DNA of 64,000 nucleotides from Candidula unifasciata (taxonomy: Eukaryota; Mollusca; Gastropoda; Stylommatophora; Geomitridae): contig CAJHNH020008554.1 of assembly GCA_905116865.2 (NCBI GenBank), positions 144,501-208,500 on the forward strand, in the 5' to 3' direction. The position numbers and the translations under genes are program-made. The notes below the pieces were generated by a model. The model had not been told where the DNA came from and made no database searches. It saw nothing but the letters and a program-made list of their open reading frames with translations. Positions 23,500 through 36,229 of the stretch are shown in pieces. Each line of letters begins with the position of its first letter. The first letter of the stretch is position 1.

Positions 23500-24602
23500 G
23501 CTGGTCCGGGTGTCTAGCGGAAAAGAATTTCTCATCCCGTAAAGTCCATCGTGTCCGAATTGTCTGCCAGTGTCAATCTGCCACCTGCTAACAAAGTCCA
23601 ACATGTGTCCGGTAAACCAATCGTAAGCTTGCCGCTCGGTCGTCCAGGTATGCAGACTGCTCTAATTATGCTACCGCGACGACTTCTTATCTCACAGTAC
23701 CTTCTGCAAAATCACCAATTTGTTTTGTCCCTATCCGAACAACATCCGGTAATTCGTACAGCAGGGAAACCAACCCTAAGCTTAATGAACTCAGGTGGGC
23801 CAACTCTCCGAGAATGTCTAGGAGCTCGTGGGCCGAAACATTTGTCGACGAGAGATTACTTCTACTGACGATTGGTAGACCCCTGCTGTACATGTTCCTC
23901 TGTGGAGTTTCTACTTATTGAGAGTAGAAAATAATCACACAGAGACAAATCTGGGGAATAGGGTAGAAGGCTGAGAACACACGCTTGTTTTTAGGCCAAA
24001 AAATTCTTGTTTTGATGATGTCTCTTGTGTACTCAACCCGCTGGTGTCATCAGATAATGAATGTGGTACAAACCAGCAAGCAACCTTTTTTTTTTTTTTG
24101 TGCAAAAATCTTGCATAAAAATATTATGAATGGTCTCTCTATTAACACCAGATTCATCTGCCGTCATCTGCACAGTATTCGTACTCTGACTTTTGCAATG
24201 AGTTCATCATTACGAACATAAATGTGGCGACCAGGTCTAGGGGTATTAGTAATAATTTTCACACCACTTTTGAATCGTGATTACCACCTGAAAATGTTTG
24301 CACGAGATAAACAATTATTTCGTTAAACTTGCTGCATAAATTCAATTGTTTCAATGGCGCTTTTTTCTGAGTTTTAAAAAAGAATTTAATGTTAGCTTTT
24401 TACTCCGTGCTGATTACGTAACAATGCACCTTTGACTAGGTCAACAAAATTGCGGCTTGTTTGCTGTCTGCTTATCGAGCGGCGGTGAAAAGTTGCCAGA
24501 TCTTAGATGAATGTTGTCTTTTTAGATTCCATGCTTTGCTTCATAGATGACATTTTTGTCTTAGCCATAATCAAATCAGTCTCATTACTTAATTGTCGGA
24601 CT

Positions 24603-24607
<5 letters not shown>

Positions 24608-24697
<90 letters not shown>

Positions 24698-24702
24698 TTT
24701 TT
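24608..24702. repeat. TA microsatellite and T run
   Basis: TA repeats to 24,680, then 22 T. It lies between the mariner end and the 3' end of the inverted LINE copy. Confidence 0.93.
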
Positions 24703-25395
24703 CAAATCAGACTCCTACATATTAAGAAGATTTCCACGCGGGAGCATGCACAGCAGGGGTCCATCGGTCATCAGTAGAGATCCTTCGTCGACAATTGTTT
24801 CGGCCTATTGCTTCCCCAAACAATATCAGAAGCTGGGCTGACCTGGGTCATAAAGCCAGGCCCCGATCTTCCCCTGCTGCACTTTATCAGACTTGATAGG
24901 GACAAGGCGATATGGTTACCTAACAGGTGCTGTGCGATTTGGTGTTATATTGTCGCTGGTGAAGCAAATTAGCTTATTTTACTATTTTCACGACCAGAGT
25001 GACAAGCTTTTGTTTGGTTCATTGGAAAATTGTTAGACTTAAGCATTTGGCAGACTTAAGCATTTGGCAGAGAGACACCGGCAGACATTTATCGGACAAA
25101 CTGGCTTGAGAAATAGTAGGTTCTTTGCCACTAGGGACTCGGACCAGTCTACCGAGGCCCATTCCCATTTCGTTGCGTCCAGAGCCAGCTCAAAACTCTT
25201 TCAGCGGCTTCGCCCAGTTATAGTGACCGTTTACGCTTGTTTCCCGGGAAGTCCAGTTGCTTTAGCGCATTGTACATGGAAGGGGATAAAAGACCTCTTG
25301 CGCCTGCCTCGACGGCGAAGATTGTTACTGTGAATGCCTCGTCTCTCCTCAGACCGGCCACGAGATCTCTGTACTTCTCGAGCTCGTACAGGTGA
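24703..25395 (-). mobile_element. Second copy of the same R2-type LINE, 3' end only, inverted
   Basis: On the minus strand, 25,395-25,160 encodes the end of the endonuclease region (LEKYRDLVAGLRRDEAF, FAVEAGARGL, LSWLWTQRN), closely matching the end of the plus-strand copy. The next 450 bases match its 3' untranslated region, including the segments shared with 23,690-23,905. It is 5'-truncated, has at least one internal stop, and ends in an A tract (T run 24,681-24,702 on the plus strand) next to a TA microsatellite. Confidence 0.78.
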
Positions 25396-25424
25396 ACATG
25401 TAATCTAATTTTTTTTTTTTCTGT

Positions 25425-25490
25425 GCAGACCGTCAGGACCCGAACCCACGACCATCTTATCCGCAGGCGACAGTCTTATGTACACTACTG
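25425..25490 (-). mobile_element. SINE family A, head only
   Basis: The minus strand carries B box GTGGGTTCGGGTCCTGACG and a matching upstream A-box region. The tail is missing. It lies between the truncated LINE copy and a TAG microsatellite. Confidence 0.5.
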
Positions 25491-25494
25491 TCGT

Positions 25495-25511
25495 TAGTAG
25501 TAGTAGTAGTC

Positions 25512-25603
<92 letters not shown>

Positions 25604-25704
25604 TGTTGTTGTTGTTGTTGTTGTTGTTATTGTTGTTGTTGTCGTCGTTGTTGTTGTTCTAGAAGAAGAAAAAGCAAAAGTAGAAGTAGTAGTAGTAGTA
25701 GTAT

Positions 25705-25743
<39 letters not shown>

Positions 25744-25960
25744 CAGTAGTAGTAGTAGTAGTTGTTGTTGTTGTTGTTGTTGTTATTTTTGTGTGGTAGG
25801 GATTGTGGTGGTGGCAGCAGTAGTGGGAGTCGTGTTAGTAATAGTGTTAAATAGCTTACAACAAAAACACAACCTGTACTATAGCAATGGTTGCAGTCTT
25901 GTATCTATTACTGGCGTTGTTATAAATACGGAAGCAGCAACACTTTTCCTGATTGTCAAG
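25495..25960 (+). repeat. Microsatellite-linked dispersed repeat family K, copy 2
   Basis: A TAG array (to 25,601), TTG, GCA and TTG arrays, then a 180-base segment closely matching 17,375-17,560 (AGCAGTAGTGGGAGTCGTGT, CTTACAACAAAA, GCAACACTTTT). The serine/cysteine-rich open frame here is a product of the triplet repeats. Confidence 0.6.
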
Positions 25961-26399
25961 ATAATTAATGTCATACACATCCAAATACGAAAAACGGATG
26001 ACGGTGTCAAATTCAGATAACAGGCTCACATGACTAGAAGCGCGCAATGGGACACACGAAAAAATTTTATGATTACCCCAAAAATAAAACAGCACATCAC
26101 AGTTCTCGTGTGGCGGATTTATTTCTTGAGCAGGGCAGTAAGATAACTCCGCGGTGTTTTGTTGAAATATCAGAAGCATTTGCTTAAAATGAAAAACAGT
26201 AATGAAGTTAAAGGTTCCACAACAAGATTATAACAAGAAACTGGGGGGAGGGGGGAAGGCATGGAGAAATGTAGAGATGGAAAGGTACACGAGAGAGACA
26301 GAGAGAGAGATAGAGAAGGGAGTGTTTGGGAAATGGAGAAAGGGAAAGACACAAGAAAAAAGAGAGAGTAATAGAAATGAGGATGTGGTAAGAGGTTAG

Positions 26400-26512
26400 G
26401 GAAATAGACAGAAAGACAAACGGATGGAAAGACAGACAGACATACAGACACACAGAAGGACGGACGGACAAACGGACTGACGAACGGACGGATTACGGAC
26501 AGACAGACAGAC

Positions 26513-26595
<83 letters not shown>

Positions 26596-26660
26596 TTGAT
26601 TGATGGATAGATGGATGGTTGGATAGACAGACTGAGTAGACAGGCAAACAAGGGGCAGAC
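26400..26660. repeat. GACA / GGAC / GATG tetranucleotide tract
   Basis: Mixed tetranucleotides, with a pure GACA core at 26,516-26,593. Confidence 0.9.
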
Positions 26661-26979
26661 AGAGACAAGCGAGTAATCAGACACAGGGGCAGGTAGGAGG
26701 ATGCACATAAACACTCTGAAAGAAGAGGATAATATTCAATGAAATAATTAATAATGTCAGAATAGCCTGAACGAATTTGAAAGCCCTAGAGTATATAATC
26801 TTACCGAAAAGACAAGCACACAACGATTTTGTCAGAGGAGAAAGAATCATTACAGGACAGGATTTCGATAGCCCTATCATGTTTCCAGTATTGAATAAAT
26901 ATATGTTGCCTGAAGCATTTGTTCTCACAAGTTATCCTACTTGCACCGCTGTTAAATGAGTTTATGGAAGCCACTAGTT

Positions 26980-27183
26980 CAGTTGTTCTGTGCTTTTCCA
27001 ATGCCGCGACCATTTAATAAATACACTTCCTCATGCGGTGGCGACCCCTCGAAACATACAATTATTTTCGTTGCTACTTCATAACTTGAGTGAATATGTG
27101 TTTTGTGATGGTCTTTGGCCACCTCTGAGAAAGGGTCGTTCGACCAAAAATATGGGTCGTGACCCATAAGTTGAGAACCGCTG
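26980..27183 (-). mobile_element. SPIN-like hAT miniature element
   Basis: 204 bp in the opposite orientation to the copy at 1,442. It ends in TTGAGAACCGCTG and is flanked by CACTAGTT and CACTAGCT, an 8-bp duplication with one mismatch. The interior matches the other copies in the window. Confidence 0.78.
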
Positions 27184-27339
27184 CACTAGCTCCACTTCTC
27201 ACTGACGACAGAGCCAACCAACAGTCCTTGATTTCAGACACTCCTGCAGCCTTGTGTTGCCAGATTTAGATGTTTTTCCTTGCATTTAGATGGCGTTTTT
27301 GACGTTTAGATAGTAGATGTTTTTCTAGACGTTTTTCAT

Positions 27340-27634
27340 TTGGAGTGAAGTTATCAAATCTGACATAAGAAACAGGATGAAATTTGACCTCTTAAATGCT
27401 ATCTTGACAATAAAATTCGGCCTGATAAGGGAAGGAAAAGGCTGTTCCACTTATCAGCTCCCTGATTGGGTATTAAAAGAAACTGGAACAGCTAAAGCAT
27501 GCCAGAGTCTTTCTGGATCTGAAGCTTCAACTTCATCATCCAAGCTAAGTTTATCCTGTGGATCTTGTGAGGCAGACTTCAGTAAAGATGAGGACATGAT
27601 TCTATTGGGTAAGGTTATATCAATTGCTTTGTAA
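27340..27634 (+). pseudogene. Possible hAT transposase C-terminal remnant
   Basis: The open frame from 27,377 begins MKFDLLNAILTIKFGLIREG, with CSTYQLPDWVLKETGTAKA after it. This resembles the last part of the dimerisation region in ZBED-like hAT transposases. The serine-rich rest and the lack of any upstream transposase domain leave this uncertain. Confidence 0.3.
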
Positions 27635-28159
27635 TTTGTGACTCTTTCCATTTGGATGTTTTTTCTAGATGTTTTTAACGCAGCCATTTTGTAGGACAAT
27701 GCTGCCTCCAAATGTTTTACTGAACCTCTCTAACATTTTGTAAAACACATACGAGGCTCACTTGATTTTCTTGTTCCTATTTGTTTCCCAATTGTTCGGG
27801 GTTAACAGTCATATTTTAACACTGATTCTAAGGTTTGTATAAGATCTTTACTCCAGATTCCCTCATTCTTAGTAGCGACGTACATGCACTGTCCCGGTAC
27901 GTTCTGTTCACTAAAGCAATGTTTACATAAATCCCAGAGGATCTTTGCTGGAGATGCAGCCTTCTAGCTTTGTGCGACACTCTTAGCAGGCGGCTAGTCG
28001 CTCTGTGAAAAGAGTCTGATCCATATATGATTAAACCAAGTGCCATGAGGTCGATCCTCTCAATGTTTACCTTAGATTTAACTTACAATAAATTCATTAG
28101 CCTTCACTTTAATTGTACATTCTAACTGTAATTATCACATTATGATCAGTCAGAGTGCA

Positions 28160-28310
28160 CCTTCCTGAGAGGCAAGGAACCAGCAATCTGCATACTAATA
28201 GGTGAAGTCTATAAAACGGATGAGCATGCAACACTCAGGTTCTGGAACAGGACTACAGTCCAGAAGTGTACGAACAACTTGAACGCTCCGCCGGAGTTTA
28301 CAGCGGGTAA
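28160..28310 (-). repeat. Dispersed repeat family G, copy 4, partial
   Basis: AGGCAAGGAACCAGCA and CAACACTCAGGTTCTGG are the inverse of segments at 41,060-41,140. Confidence 0.4.
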
Positions 28311-28761
28311 ACAAGAAGAAGAACTATATTATCAACACTTGTTGTCTTCCTAGTATTCGAAAATGCAGTGGCAACAATGGTCATGAAAGCCCATGTTCTG
28401 ATAGTGGAAAATGTTTCCTGCTGGAGAGACCTTGCTAGTTACACTTGTTATCGCCACGGGATTCGATTCCCATGCTTACATAAAGCACCGTATAACACTA
28501 GGACAGGCAGGAATATGCCAAAACTAACTTCGCCTGACTTGTTGTCTTATGCTACTACAGCCACGTGTACGTCTACTTTTCAATAAGGCTAAATGTATTA
28601 AATAGTATCCCAGAAGGTTCCAATTTACTTATGGTCGTTGTTCAAATATAATGGAAGGCTTAGCAAACGCCTAAACTTAGCACATATCCCTAAACCACTC
28701 TAAGGATGGTCTAGTTTTCATTTACTATACTGTCAATACATGCTTCACTATATATGGAGGG

Positions 28762-29060
28762 GAGGGGCATTAGCGCAGTCGATATGAGACTTACTTTCAA
28801 ATTCAGCTGCGACTCGCTGCATCTCATGGTCGGTGCTCGAAACCTGACGGCTCCTGGTGTTCACCCAGCCTCTAGGTAATGGGTACCAGAGTTAACACTC
28901 TGGGGTAAATGGAGAAACGTCGGTGTAGCTACGGACTTGTGTGAGGACTGCGACACAGGCGGACAGTTTCTAACCAGCTGTCCGTACTGGTGGCAGAGCA
29001 CTTATGGTTTATAACCGTGGGCAATGAGGCTGGTTCACATCTCCCGACTTTACCTTTTAC
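28762..29060 (+). mobile_element. tRNA-headed SINE-like element, family H
   Basis: A-box-like TTAGCGCAGTCGATATGAG and B-box-like GGTGCTCGAAACCTG about 65 bases apart, then about 200 bases of body ending in a T/A-rich tail. A single copy in the window. Confidence 0.48.
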
Positions 29061-29600
29061 TTTTACCCAAACCATGGCAACCTACAGAAGATCTTCAGGT
29101 GCAAAGTGAATAAATCACAAAATAAGAAGTTCAACTAAAAGCGTCTCCACAAATTAATGTTGAGTTATTGTGTCATATAGCTGGTTTATTTAAACTAACA
29201 TAGACACCAATTTTATTATGCGTTTGAGATACAAATTTAGAACTTTGCAGAGGGTTACCGTTTTGTAATACCAGCACTTCAGCCGGGAATCTAAGATGAA
29301 TCATTTATAGTGTGATATTCATGACCCAGGGAAACCAGCAAAATTAGGAGCTTGGTCTGGAGAGTGAATTATTTATTAGAAAAATACGCCTCTGAAAAAA
29401 AAATAAACTTGATCTTGAAACAAACATGTTTGCTCTAAAATCTAAAATGTAATTCAATTTATTTACAATGAACTAAAGAAGACCCTTATTTTTGCGTCAG
29501 AGAAATTCAAGGCAAAAAATCATTGTCATCTGACAGGCAGTTTTCGAGAAAATAGTTTGCAAATTTGTTCATGAATGTTTGAATGGATAATAATTATACA

Positions 29601-29875
29601 GTGAAGCTTGCACTGACTGTGTAGTAAATGAAGACTGGACCATCCATTTCGTGAAGCTTGCACTGACTGTGTAGTAAATGAAGACTGAACCATCCATATA
29701 ATGAAGCATGTATTGACTATAAAATGAATTAAGAATGGACCATCGATATAGTGAGCATGTATTGACTTTAAAATGAATTAAGACTGAACCATCCATATTG
29801 TGAAGCATGTATTGACTTTAAAATGAATGAAGACTGAACCATCCATATTGTGAAGCATGTAGTGACTGAGAGTGA
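29601..29875. repeat. 50-bp tandem array, about 5.5 units
   Basis: The unit starts GTGAAGCTTGCACTGACT and ends GAACCATCCATA. The first two units are nearly identical and the later ones have diverged. Confidence 0.8.
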
Positions 29876-30015
29876 ATAAAGAATAGACTACCTATACCAG
29901 TGGCTTCCAATCTTTTTTCAAGTGGCAACCCCCCCCCCCCCCCCACCCACCCCTTTTCTCTGGCGTATGATAAAAACGAGGACAATAGATTTCGCAAGAG
30001 AAAGACACGTTTTCG

Positions 30016-30460
30016 ATGGAATGTATTCCCAATCTTTATGTACAAGATCCACAGGGATCACCGCTATCACCAGTCTTTTTCAACGTGCACACGGTGATGA
30101 TCACTGAGCAGCATCTAAATAGAAAGGAAAGGACTTTGACATATGCTGATGGCATTTTGATTTATCGACGAGGGCGTGACATACAGGAGATCGCCAGCCC
30201 AATGCACAAAGTACTCGATCGAAATGCCGCCTGGTGTGATAGTTCCTTTGCCTATGTCAATCTTTCGAAGGCATCAGTGTCATGATTCTCTTTGAGCAAT
30301 CACATTGTCAAGTCGGACTTACTAGAAGTGAAAATGCATGATAATGTGTTGATCAGAACCAACGTTATTACGTTTCTCGGGGTCAGGTTTGATCGCAGCT
30401 TGTCATTTAGGGAACATGTTGATCATGTGATAACAAAGTCAAAGAAGCCAACGGCGCCTT
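30016..30460 (+). pseudogene. LINE reverse transcriptase fragment (I/Jockey-like), catalytic site altered
   Basis: The sequence starts abruptly at RT motif PQGSPLSPVFFNVHT and continues to LTYADGILIY, where the usual YADD catalytic pair reads YADG. After a stop near 30,283 the frame resumes with IVKSDLLEVKMHDNVLIRT and ITFLGVRFDRSLSFREHVDH, the thumb region. It is a dead, 5'-truncated copy. An RNase H domain follows after a gap that looks like an internal deletion. Confidence 0.75.
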
Positions 30461-30464
30461 CTCA

Positions 30465-30890
30465 ATGACAACCATGACGATGGAGGTGATGACAGTGACG
30501 CAAGCGTTCGCCTTACTCGAAACACAAAACTACACCCGCGCATGTATACTCAGTGATTCAATGAGTATGATCTGGAGGGGGTGGGGTTGGGGGGGGGGGG
30601 GTCAGGCAAGTTCGGTGAAAAGACAATGGCTTGAATCGTTACAGAAGACCACTGTGTCTGGAGTCACCTTTATTTTTGTTCCGAGCCACGCAGAGGGCAA
30701 TGAAAATAAAAGAGCTGATAGGTTGGCTGGATCCGCTTTCACTACCGATAGTCAGCCTATGAATCATGCTGATATTATTATTGCCCTAAGAGAAATGGGA
30801 GCAGTGAATCCACATCACTCGCCAGAATGGCAGACTTGGGAATTCAGATCGGCATGGCGAAAAAACGAGACGCACACCAGACACACCTGA
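30465..30890 (+). pseudogene. LINE RNase H domain fragment
   Basis: This frame encodes the RNase H domain that follows the RT in I-group LINEs. CILSDSMSMI carries the catalytic Asp, and VPSHAEGNENKRADRLAG is the characteristic His/Asp C-terminal segment. A run of glycines encoded by a G tract (30,578-30,601) interrupts the domain. The end of the LINE protein (a CPEC motif) is near 30,985, followed directly by an AACT/CGAA microsatellite. Confidence 0.7.
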
Positions 30891-31004
30891 AGACTTGTTA
30901 ATCAACATAGAACTGGTACTAATAGCCTTCGGACGTTGGGGTTCATACTGAGGGGAGGATCTGAGCACCTATGGACATGTCCGGAGTGCAATGATGATAA
31001 CCCA

Positions 31005-31181
31005 GCTAACTAACGAACTAACGAACTAACGAACTAACGAACTAACAAACTAACGAACGAACGAACGAATGAGCGAACGAACGAACGAACCAACGAACGA
31101 ACGAACCAACCAAGAACGAACGAACGAACGAACGAACGAACGAACGAACTAACTAACTAACTAACTAACTAATTAACTAAT

Positions 31182-31253
<72 letters not shown>

Positions 31254-31254
31254 A
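31005..31254. repeat. AACT / CGAA tetranucleotide tract
   Basis: Directly follows the end of the LINE fragment inside the hAT element. AACT, then CGAA, then AACT again. Confidence 0.92.
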
Positions 31255-31727
31255 GGTATCCTTTGTCTTGGCCAAGAACAATTGATTTCATTGTCTACGC
31301 GCAGAAAAACCCTTTTCTTTTTTTTAAACTTTCATGTTTTTGCTGTTCAGCGGGGAACTATTACTTTTTGTCCTAATCACAATTTTCTTTTGCCTCCTAC
31401 TTCTGTGTTTTCCCTTGTTCTATTTTGTTCTTCCCGCTAGCACACATAGCTATTTAATTAGATTATTATTTTTTTACGGTAGACAATTAAACTACTCAAC
31501 AAAACAAACATGTCCTTGTCGTTTTGTTTAATAAATAGTTTAAAAATATATTGTATTTATAACCGAACTAAAACACAGTGTAAGTACTCGTTTATCAAAT
31601 ACATACGAAATCACTTTGCTTGACGCCACACCATAGCCCCCCCCCCCTCCCCACCCTTTTTGAAACCTCCTCGCAACCCCCCGAACCCCCCACCCCACCC
31701 CTCAAAGTGGAGACCACTGACCTACAC

Positions 31728-33047
<1,320 letters not shown>

Positions 33048-33188
33048 TGTGTGCGTGTGTGTGTAGGTGTTTGTGTGTGTGTGGGTGCGTGCGTGGTTAT
33101 GTGTGTGTGGGTGTGAGTGTGTGTGTGTGTGTGTGTGTGAGTGTGTGTGTGTGTGTATGTGTGTTTGTGTGTGTTGGGGGGGGGGGGG
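33048..33188. repeat. TG-rich tract ending in a G run
   Basis: Degenerate TG repeats, then 13 G. Confidence 0.88.
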
Positions 33189-33547
33189 TGTCGAAGCGTT
33201 ATCAAATCTTTGATTATTTATTTTCAACTTTAAAATCTCTTTTAACGATTTGTCCCCTGTAAAATTTAATTGACAAAAATTGTATTTCGATTTAAAATGT
33301 ACATGAGGTCTTCAGTGAGCTAACGTATAATGACTGTGTCCGTCAGTTTTAGCCAAAAGTTAATCTGTTTTTTTTTTGAGAGTCACTGTCCGGAGAAGTG
33401 CATTATTTAACAAAGAAATGTCATAGCACTGGTAACATTATTAAGACAGTTGCAATGTAGTGTTATGTCAAGAAATATAAAAAGTCCGTTGCTGGCTGCT
33501 ATCATATAGCGGGCGAGTATAAACTTTGTTCAATCACGTAATAATAC

Positions 33548-33617
<70 letters not shown>
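33548..33617. repeat. TTA trinucleotide tract
   Basis: About 23 pure TTA units. Confidence 0.93.
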
Positions 33618-33950
33618 GGAAGATCGCCTTGGTCTAACATTCTGTCGTTTTAGACCACCTTGCATACACCAAGATGGTTAGGTACGGCCACTTGCCCCCT
33701 GGCAATTTTTCTGAGAACTGGGGGAGGGGGACGAACTGAAGCAAACTTTGAGACCCCTAAGAAGTAAATGGGGGTTGGAGGTTTTAGGTTCCGACAACCT
33801 ATTTCCAAGTCGTTGCACTGAAGTTTAAAGAAGCCGAGTGGGAGTCACTCTGCAACACTCATAGGAAAAATCACCAAACAATACTGGGTCAAACTCATTA
33901 ATTACAGAGGCGTAAACAAAAAGGAAACATTGGGAAGACTGGTATAGGTT

Positions 33951-34322
33951 AAGGTTTAAACAACAGATCAACGTCATGGCACAAGGGTAGTTACCCATAA
34001 GTGCTCCGCTCTACTTCTAACTCAAGCCTGAGTATAAAAGAATATCAGTGCAGGGAACTAACTCCGTAGCACCTGATATGCTTTGTCTAGATTTTTAACA
34101 CTAAATTTTGTCCGGGCAGTGCCGTTAGGCTACTCTTTTCAATTTCCAACTGCGTAGGGATTTTACTTACGTGTGCAACGATACATCCGGGTGTCCGATC
34201 TTACTACCCAGAGACCAGGAGAAATAACTAGAAGACGTGAAAAAATCCCAGCCTTTAACCGGGCCGGAATCCGGGACCTCCAGCATTCGAGGCGGACGCC
34301 ATTCCTCGCGACCACTCTGCGC
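33951..34322 (-). mobile_element. tRNA-derived SINE, family B
   Basis: About 370 bp, closely parallel to 50,279-50,668. On the minus strand the tRNA-like head has a box A around GTGGTCGCGAGGAATGG and a diverged B box (GGTCCCGGATTCCGG). The long tail includes GGAGCACTTATGGG. Two long copies in one orientation plus a tail fragment at 51,090-51,200 define the family. Confidence 0.68.
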
Positions 34323-34782
34323 GTACATATTTTCTTTTTGGAGGAAGAGACACACGTGGCCTAGCCCCCCCCCCCCCCCCCCACCCCCCATCCCTCGTCC
34401 CTTTTTTTTCTCTCAGTATTCTGCCCGTGCCTCCATCCCTCTACAGCTTCCATCGTCTATGTTTCTATACATGGTCGGGGAGTGTATCGCCTAGACATAT
34501 TACAAATTAATGCAATTTTCCCAGTATCTCATCAGGGGCATACAGTAACAATTCATTAAAAGAAAGCAAATAATTGAATCAGTTATAACTAAGTACAAAT
34601 TTAAACACTCTCAAAAGCAACTGCCTAATTTATCAGGGCAATAGCAGCTTTATTATCATGTCTTTCTGTTTACAAAGTTATGAACAGAGGTAACGTATAG
34701 TGGCGCCTTACTTCCGTCCAGAAGTTTGTAAACATAAGGTACAATGTATTGAATAATAACATTAATCATTCGTGGTCTGAAG

Positions 34783-34970
34783 CAGCGATTCTCAACCTAC
34801 GGGTCACGATCCCTTTCGGGGTCGAACGATGCTTTCACTGGGTTCGCCTAAGACCATCTGAAAACACATATTCACTGAAGATACAAAGTGGCAACGACAA
34901 TTATTTTATGTATGTGGTCACCACAACATGAGGAGCCGATTCAGGGGTTGCATTAGGAAGACTGAGAACC
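34783..34970 (+). mobile_element. SPIN-like hAT miniature element, right end decayed
   Basis: It begins CAGCGATTCTCAACC and shares the GGGTCACGATCCC and CGCCTAAGACCAT segments with the other copies. The right end is eroded and no target duplication could be seen. Confidence 0.7.
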
Positions 34971-35102
34971 AATATTCTAGACTCTGTCTCACAAGCCTTT
35001 CTACTGAAGAAGACACCGTTACATCCGTTTTAAGTTCCAGAAGTTTCTAACTAATACTTGCGTGAGAGAGTCAATGACTATCATAATATCGTCGGTTGTT
35101 GT

Positions 35103-35129
<27 letters not shown>

Positions 35130-35133
<4 letters not shown>

Positions 35134-35300
35134 ATTGTTATTACAGGAAACCCACAGAGGCTAGGACAGGAGTGGGCCAGAACGTATAATAAAAATGCTA
35201 TTGGCACCATTGGTATTGGAACTCCGCGCTGGCTTTTGAAGATGGGGACAGAGCGATTATAGGAATGCCCTAAATACTGTGATGTCGGTTCTTGAATCAA
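35130..35300 (+). repeat. Dispersed repeat family L, copy 2
   Basis: AAGATGGGGACAGAGCGATT followed by GGAATGCCC and TACTGTGATGT. It lies after a GTT microsatellite. Confidence 0.4.
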
Positions 35301-36229
35301 CTCAACTCAATACAGGGGCTACATACTAATACTTCTGGATCAGAGGCACAAAGAAAACTCTGGAAAGGGGTGCCTCATACCTGTTACAAATTGTGAAGGC
35401 AGATGTGGCCTCGAGAGGTCTAGGCCTTCTTCGGTGCTTATTACTATTACTACTATCACGCACTTAAATAAGGCTGAAACATCTTGAGTCAACCGGACAC
35501 CCTCTCTAGGAAGTTGTAAGACAACTAAGCTCCATCCCCTCCCTCAACTCTCCCTCCCCTGAGCCAGCCTCCCCCTCCCCTGAGCCAGCCTCCCTCTCCC
35601 CTGAGCCAGCTCCCCCCCCCCCCCCCCCATTATTTCCTATGTGTCGTCGCTCCTAACTAATTGTGAAATCTTTGAACACTTGTTGTGGAATTGTAGAAGT
35701 CAAATGTATCTTGTATCTGTATTTCTGTAGAAATTTACTATCACAACTGCGTATTTTTTTGTCTTTTGTTGAAGTGCTTCCACTGGGGGGGGGGGGGGGG
35801 GGGGGGGGGGGAGGGGAGGGGCAGACTTTAAATATGTCCCGTTAGTTATGCTGTCCAATGCAAAGACATTCTAGTTATATTATTCTTAAGTTTTCTCAGC
35901 GTGTGACCTATCCATCTCTTCGTCCACTGAAACTTGACCAAAGGCGCTACATTAGTGATTCTATCCTATCATTTAATTCTCTCTATCCTGCGTAGACACC
36001 AGTTAATAAACGTTTGTAGTTTATTAGTGGTTGCCTTAGTTGTTCACATGCTAGAGGATCGACTTCCTTGCATTTGTATTGTCTGGTCTCTTACTGCAGT
36101 GCAACTGTTGGCTCGTCAAGTCTCGCATTAATCACGAGACTAGATAGTTCCAGTGACTATCCAGGAGGATCTCTGAAACATATTCATTCGGAATCGAATC
36201 TGAACTCCAACCCACAACTGTCAGAGTTC

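Larger units (their letters stand above)
20371..23925 (+). mobile_element. R2-superfamily LINE with restriction-like endonuclease, inactive, inserted in a mariner element
   Basis: A 3.55-kb non-LTR element whose 5' end is cut at about 20,371. Its domain order is reverse transcriptase, CCHC zinc knuckle, then a restriction-like endonuclease, as in the R2/R4/NeSL group rather than APE-type LINEs. The edges are defined by the interrupted mariner sequence on both sides. Short matching sequences GGAAAA (20,365-20,370) and AGAAAA (23,926-23,931) may be the target duplication. The reading frame has three stops, an internal deletion and a frameshift, so the copy is dead. Its 3' untranslated part (23,500-23,925) is shared with a second inverted copy at 24,703-25,395 and a third fragment near 19,130. 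Confidence 0.82.
20120..24601 (-). mobile_element. Decayed mariner element, split by the R2-type LINE
   Basis: Inverted ends of about 28 bases match at 20,120-20,147 and 24,574-24,601 (GACAATTAAGTAATGA core) and are flanked by TA repeats, as expected for TA-targeting mariners. Read on the minus strand, 24,430-23,926 gives broken transposase segments: the N-terminal helix-turn-helix region, then the block YSPDLSLCDYF at about 23,961-23,923 containing a catalytic Asp. The C-terminal end continues at 20,370-20,180 beyond the LINE. Several frameshifts, and loss of the part carrying the first catalytic Asp, show it is inactive. Without the LINE it would be about 0.93 kb, against 1.3 kb for an intact mariner. 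Confidence 0.78.
29898..31719 (+). mobile_element. Non-autonomous hAT-type element with 8-bp target duplication, carrying a LINE fragment
   Basis: The left end begins CAGTGGCTTCCAATC and the right end is the complement of CAGTGGTCTCCACTT, which is hAT-like. The flanks are ACCTATAC (29,890-29,897) and ACCTACAC (31,720-31,727), an 8-bp target duplication with one mismatch. C-rich blocks lie just inside both ends. Between them is a truncated LINE piece (30,018-31,010) and a tetranucleotide tract (31,005-31,254). No transposase is visible, so it would need one in trans. Confidence 0.7.

Noticed and set aside
30016..30890. Functional reverse transcriptase/RNase H gene
   Set aside because: YADD is changed to YADG, the RT starts at an internal motif, and stops and a G-run interruption break the frame.
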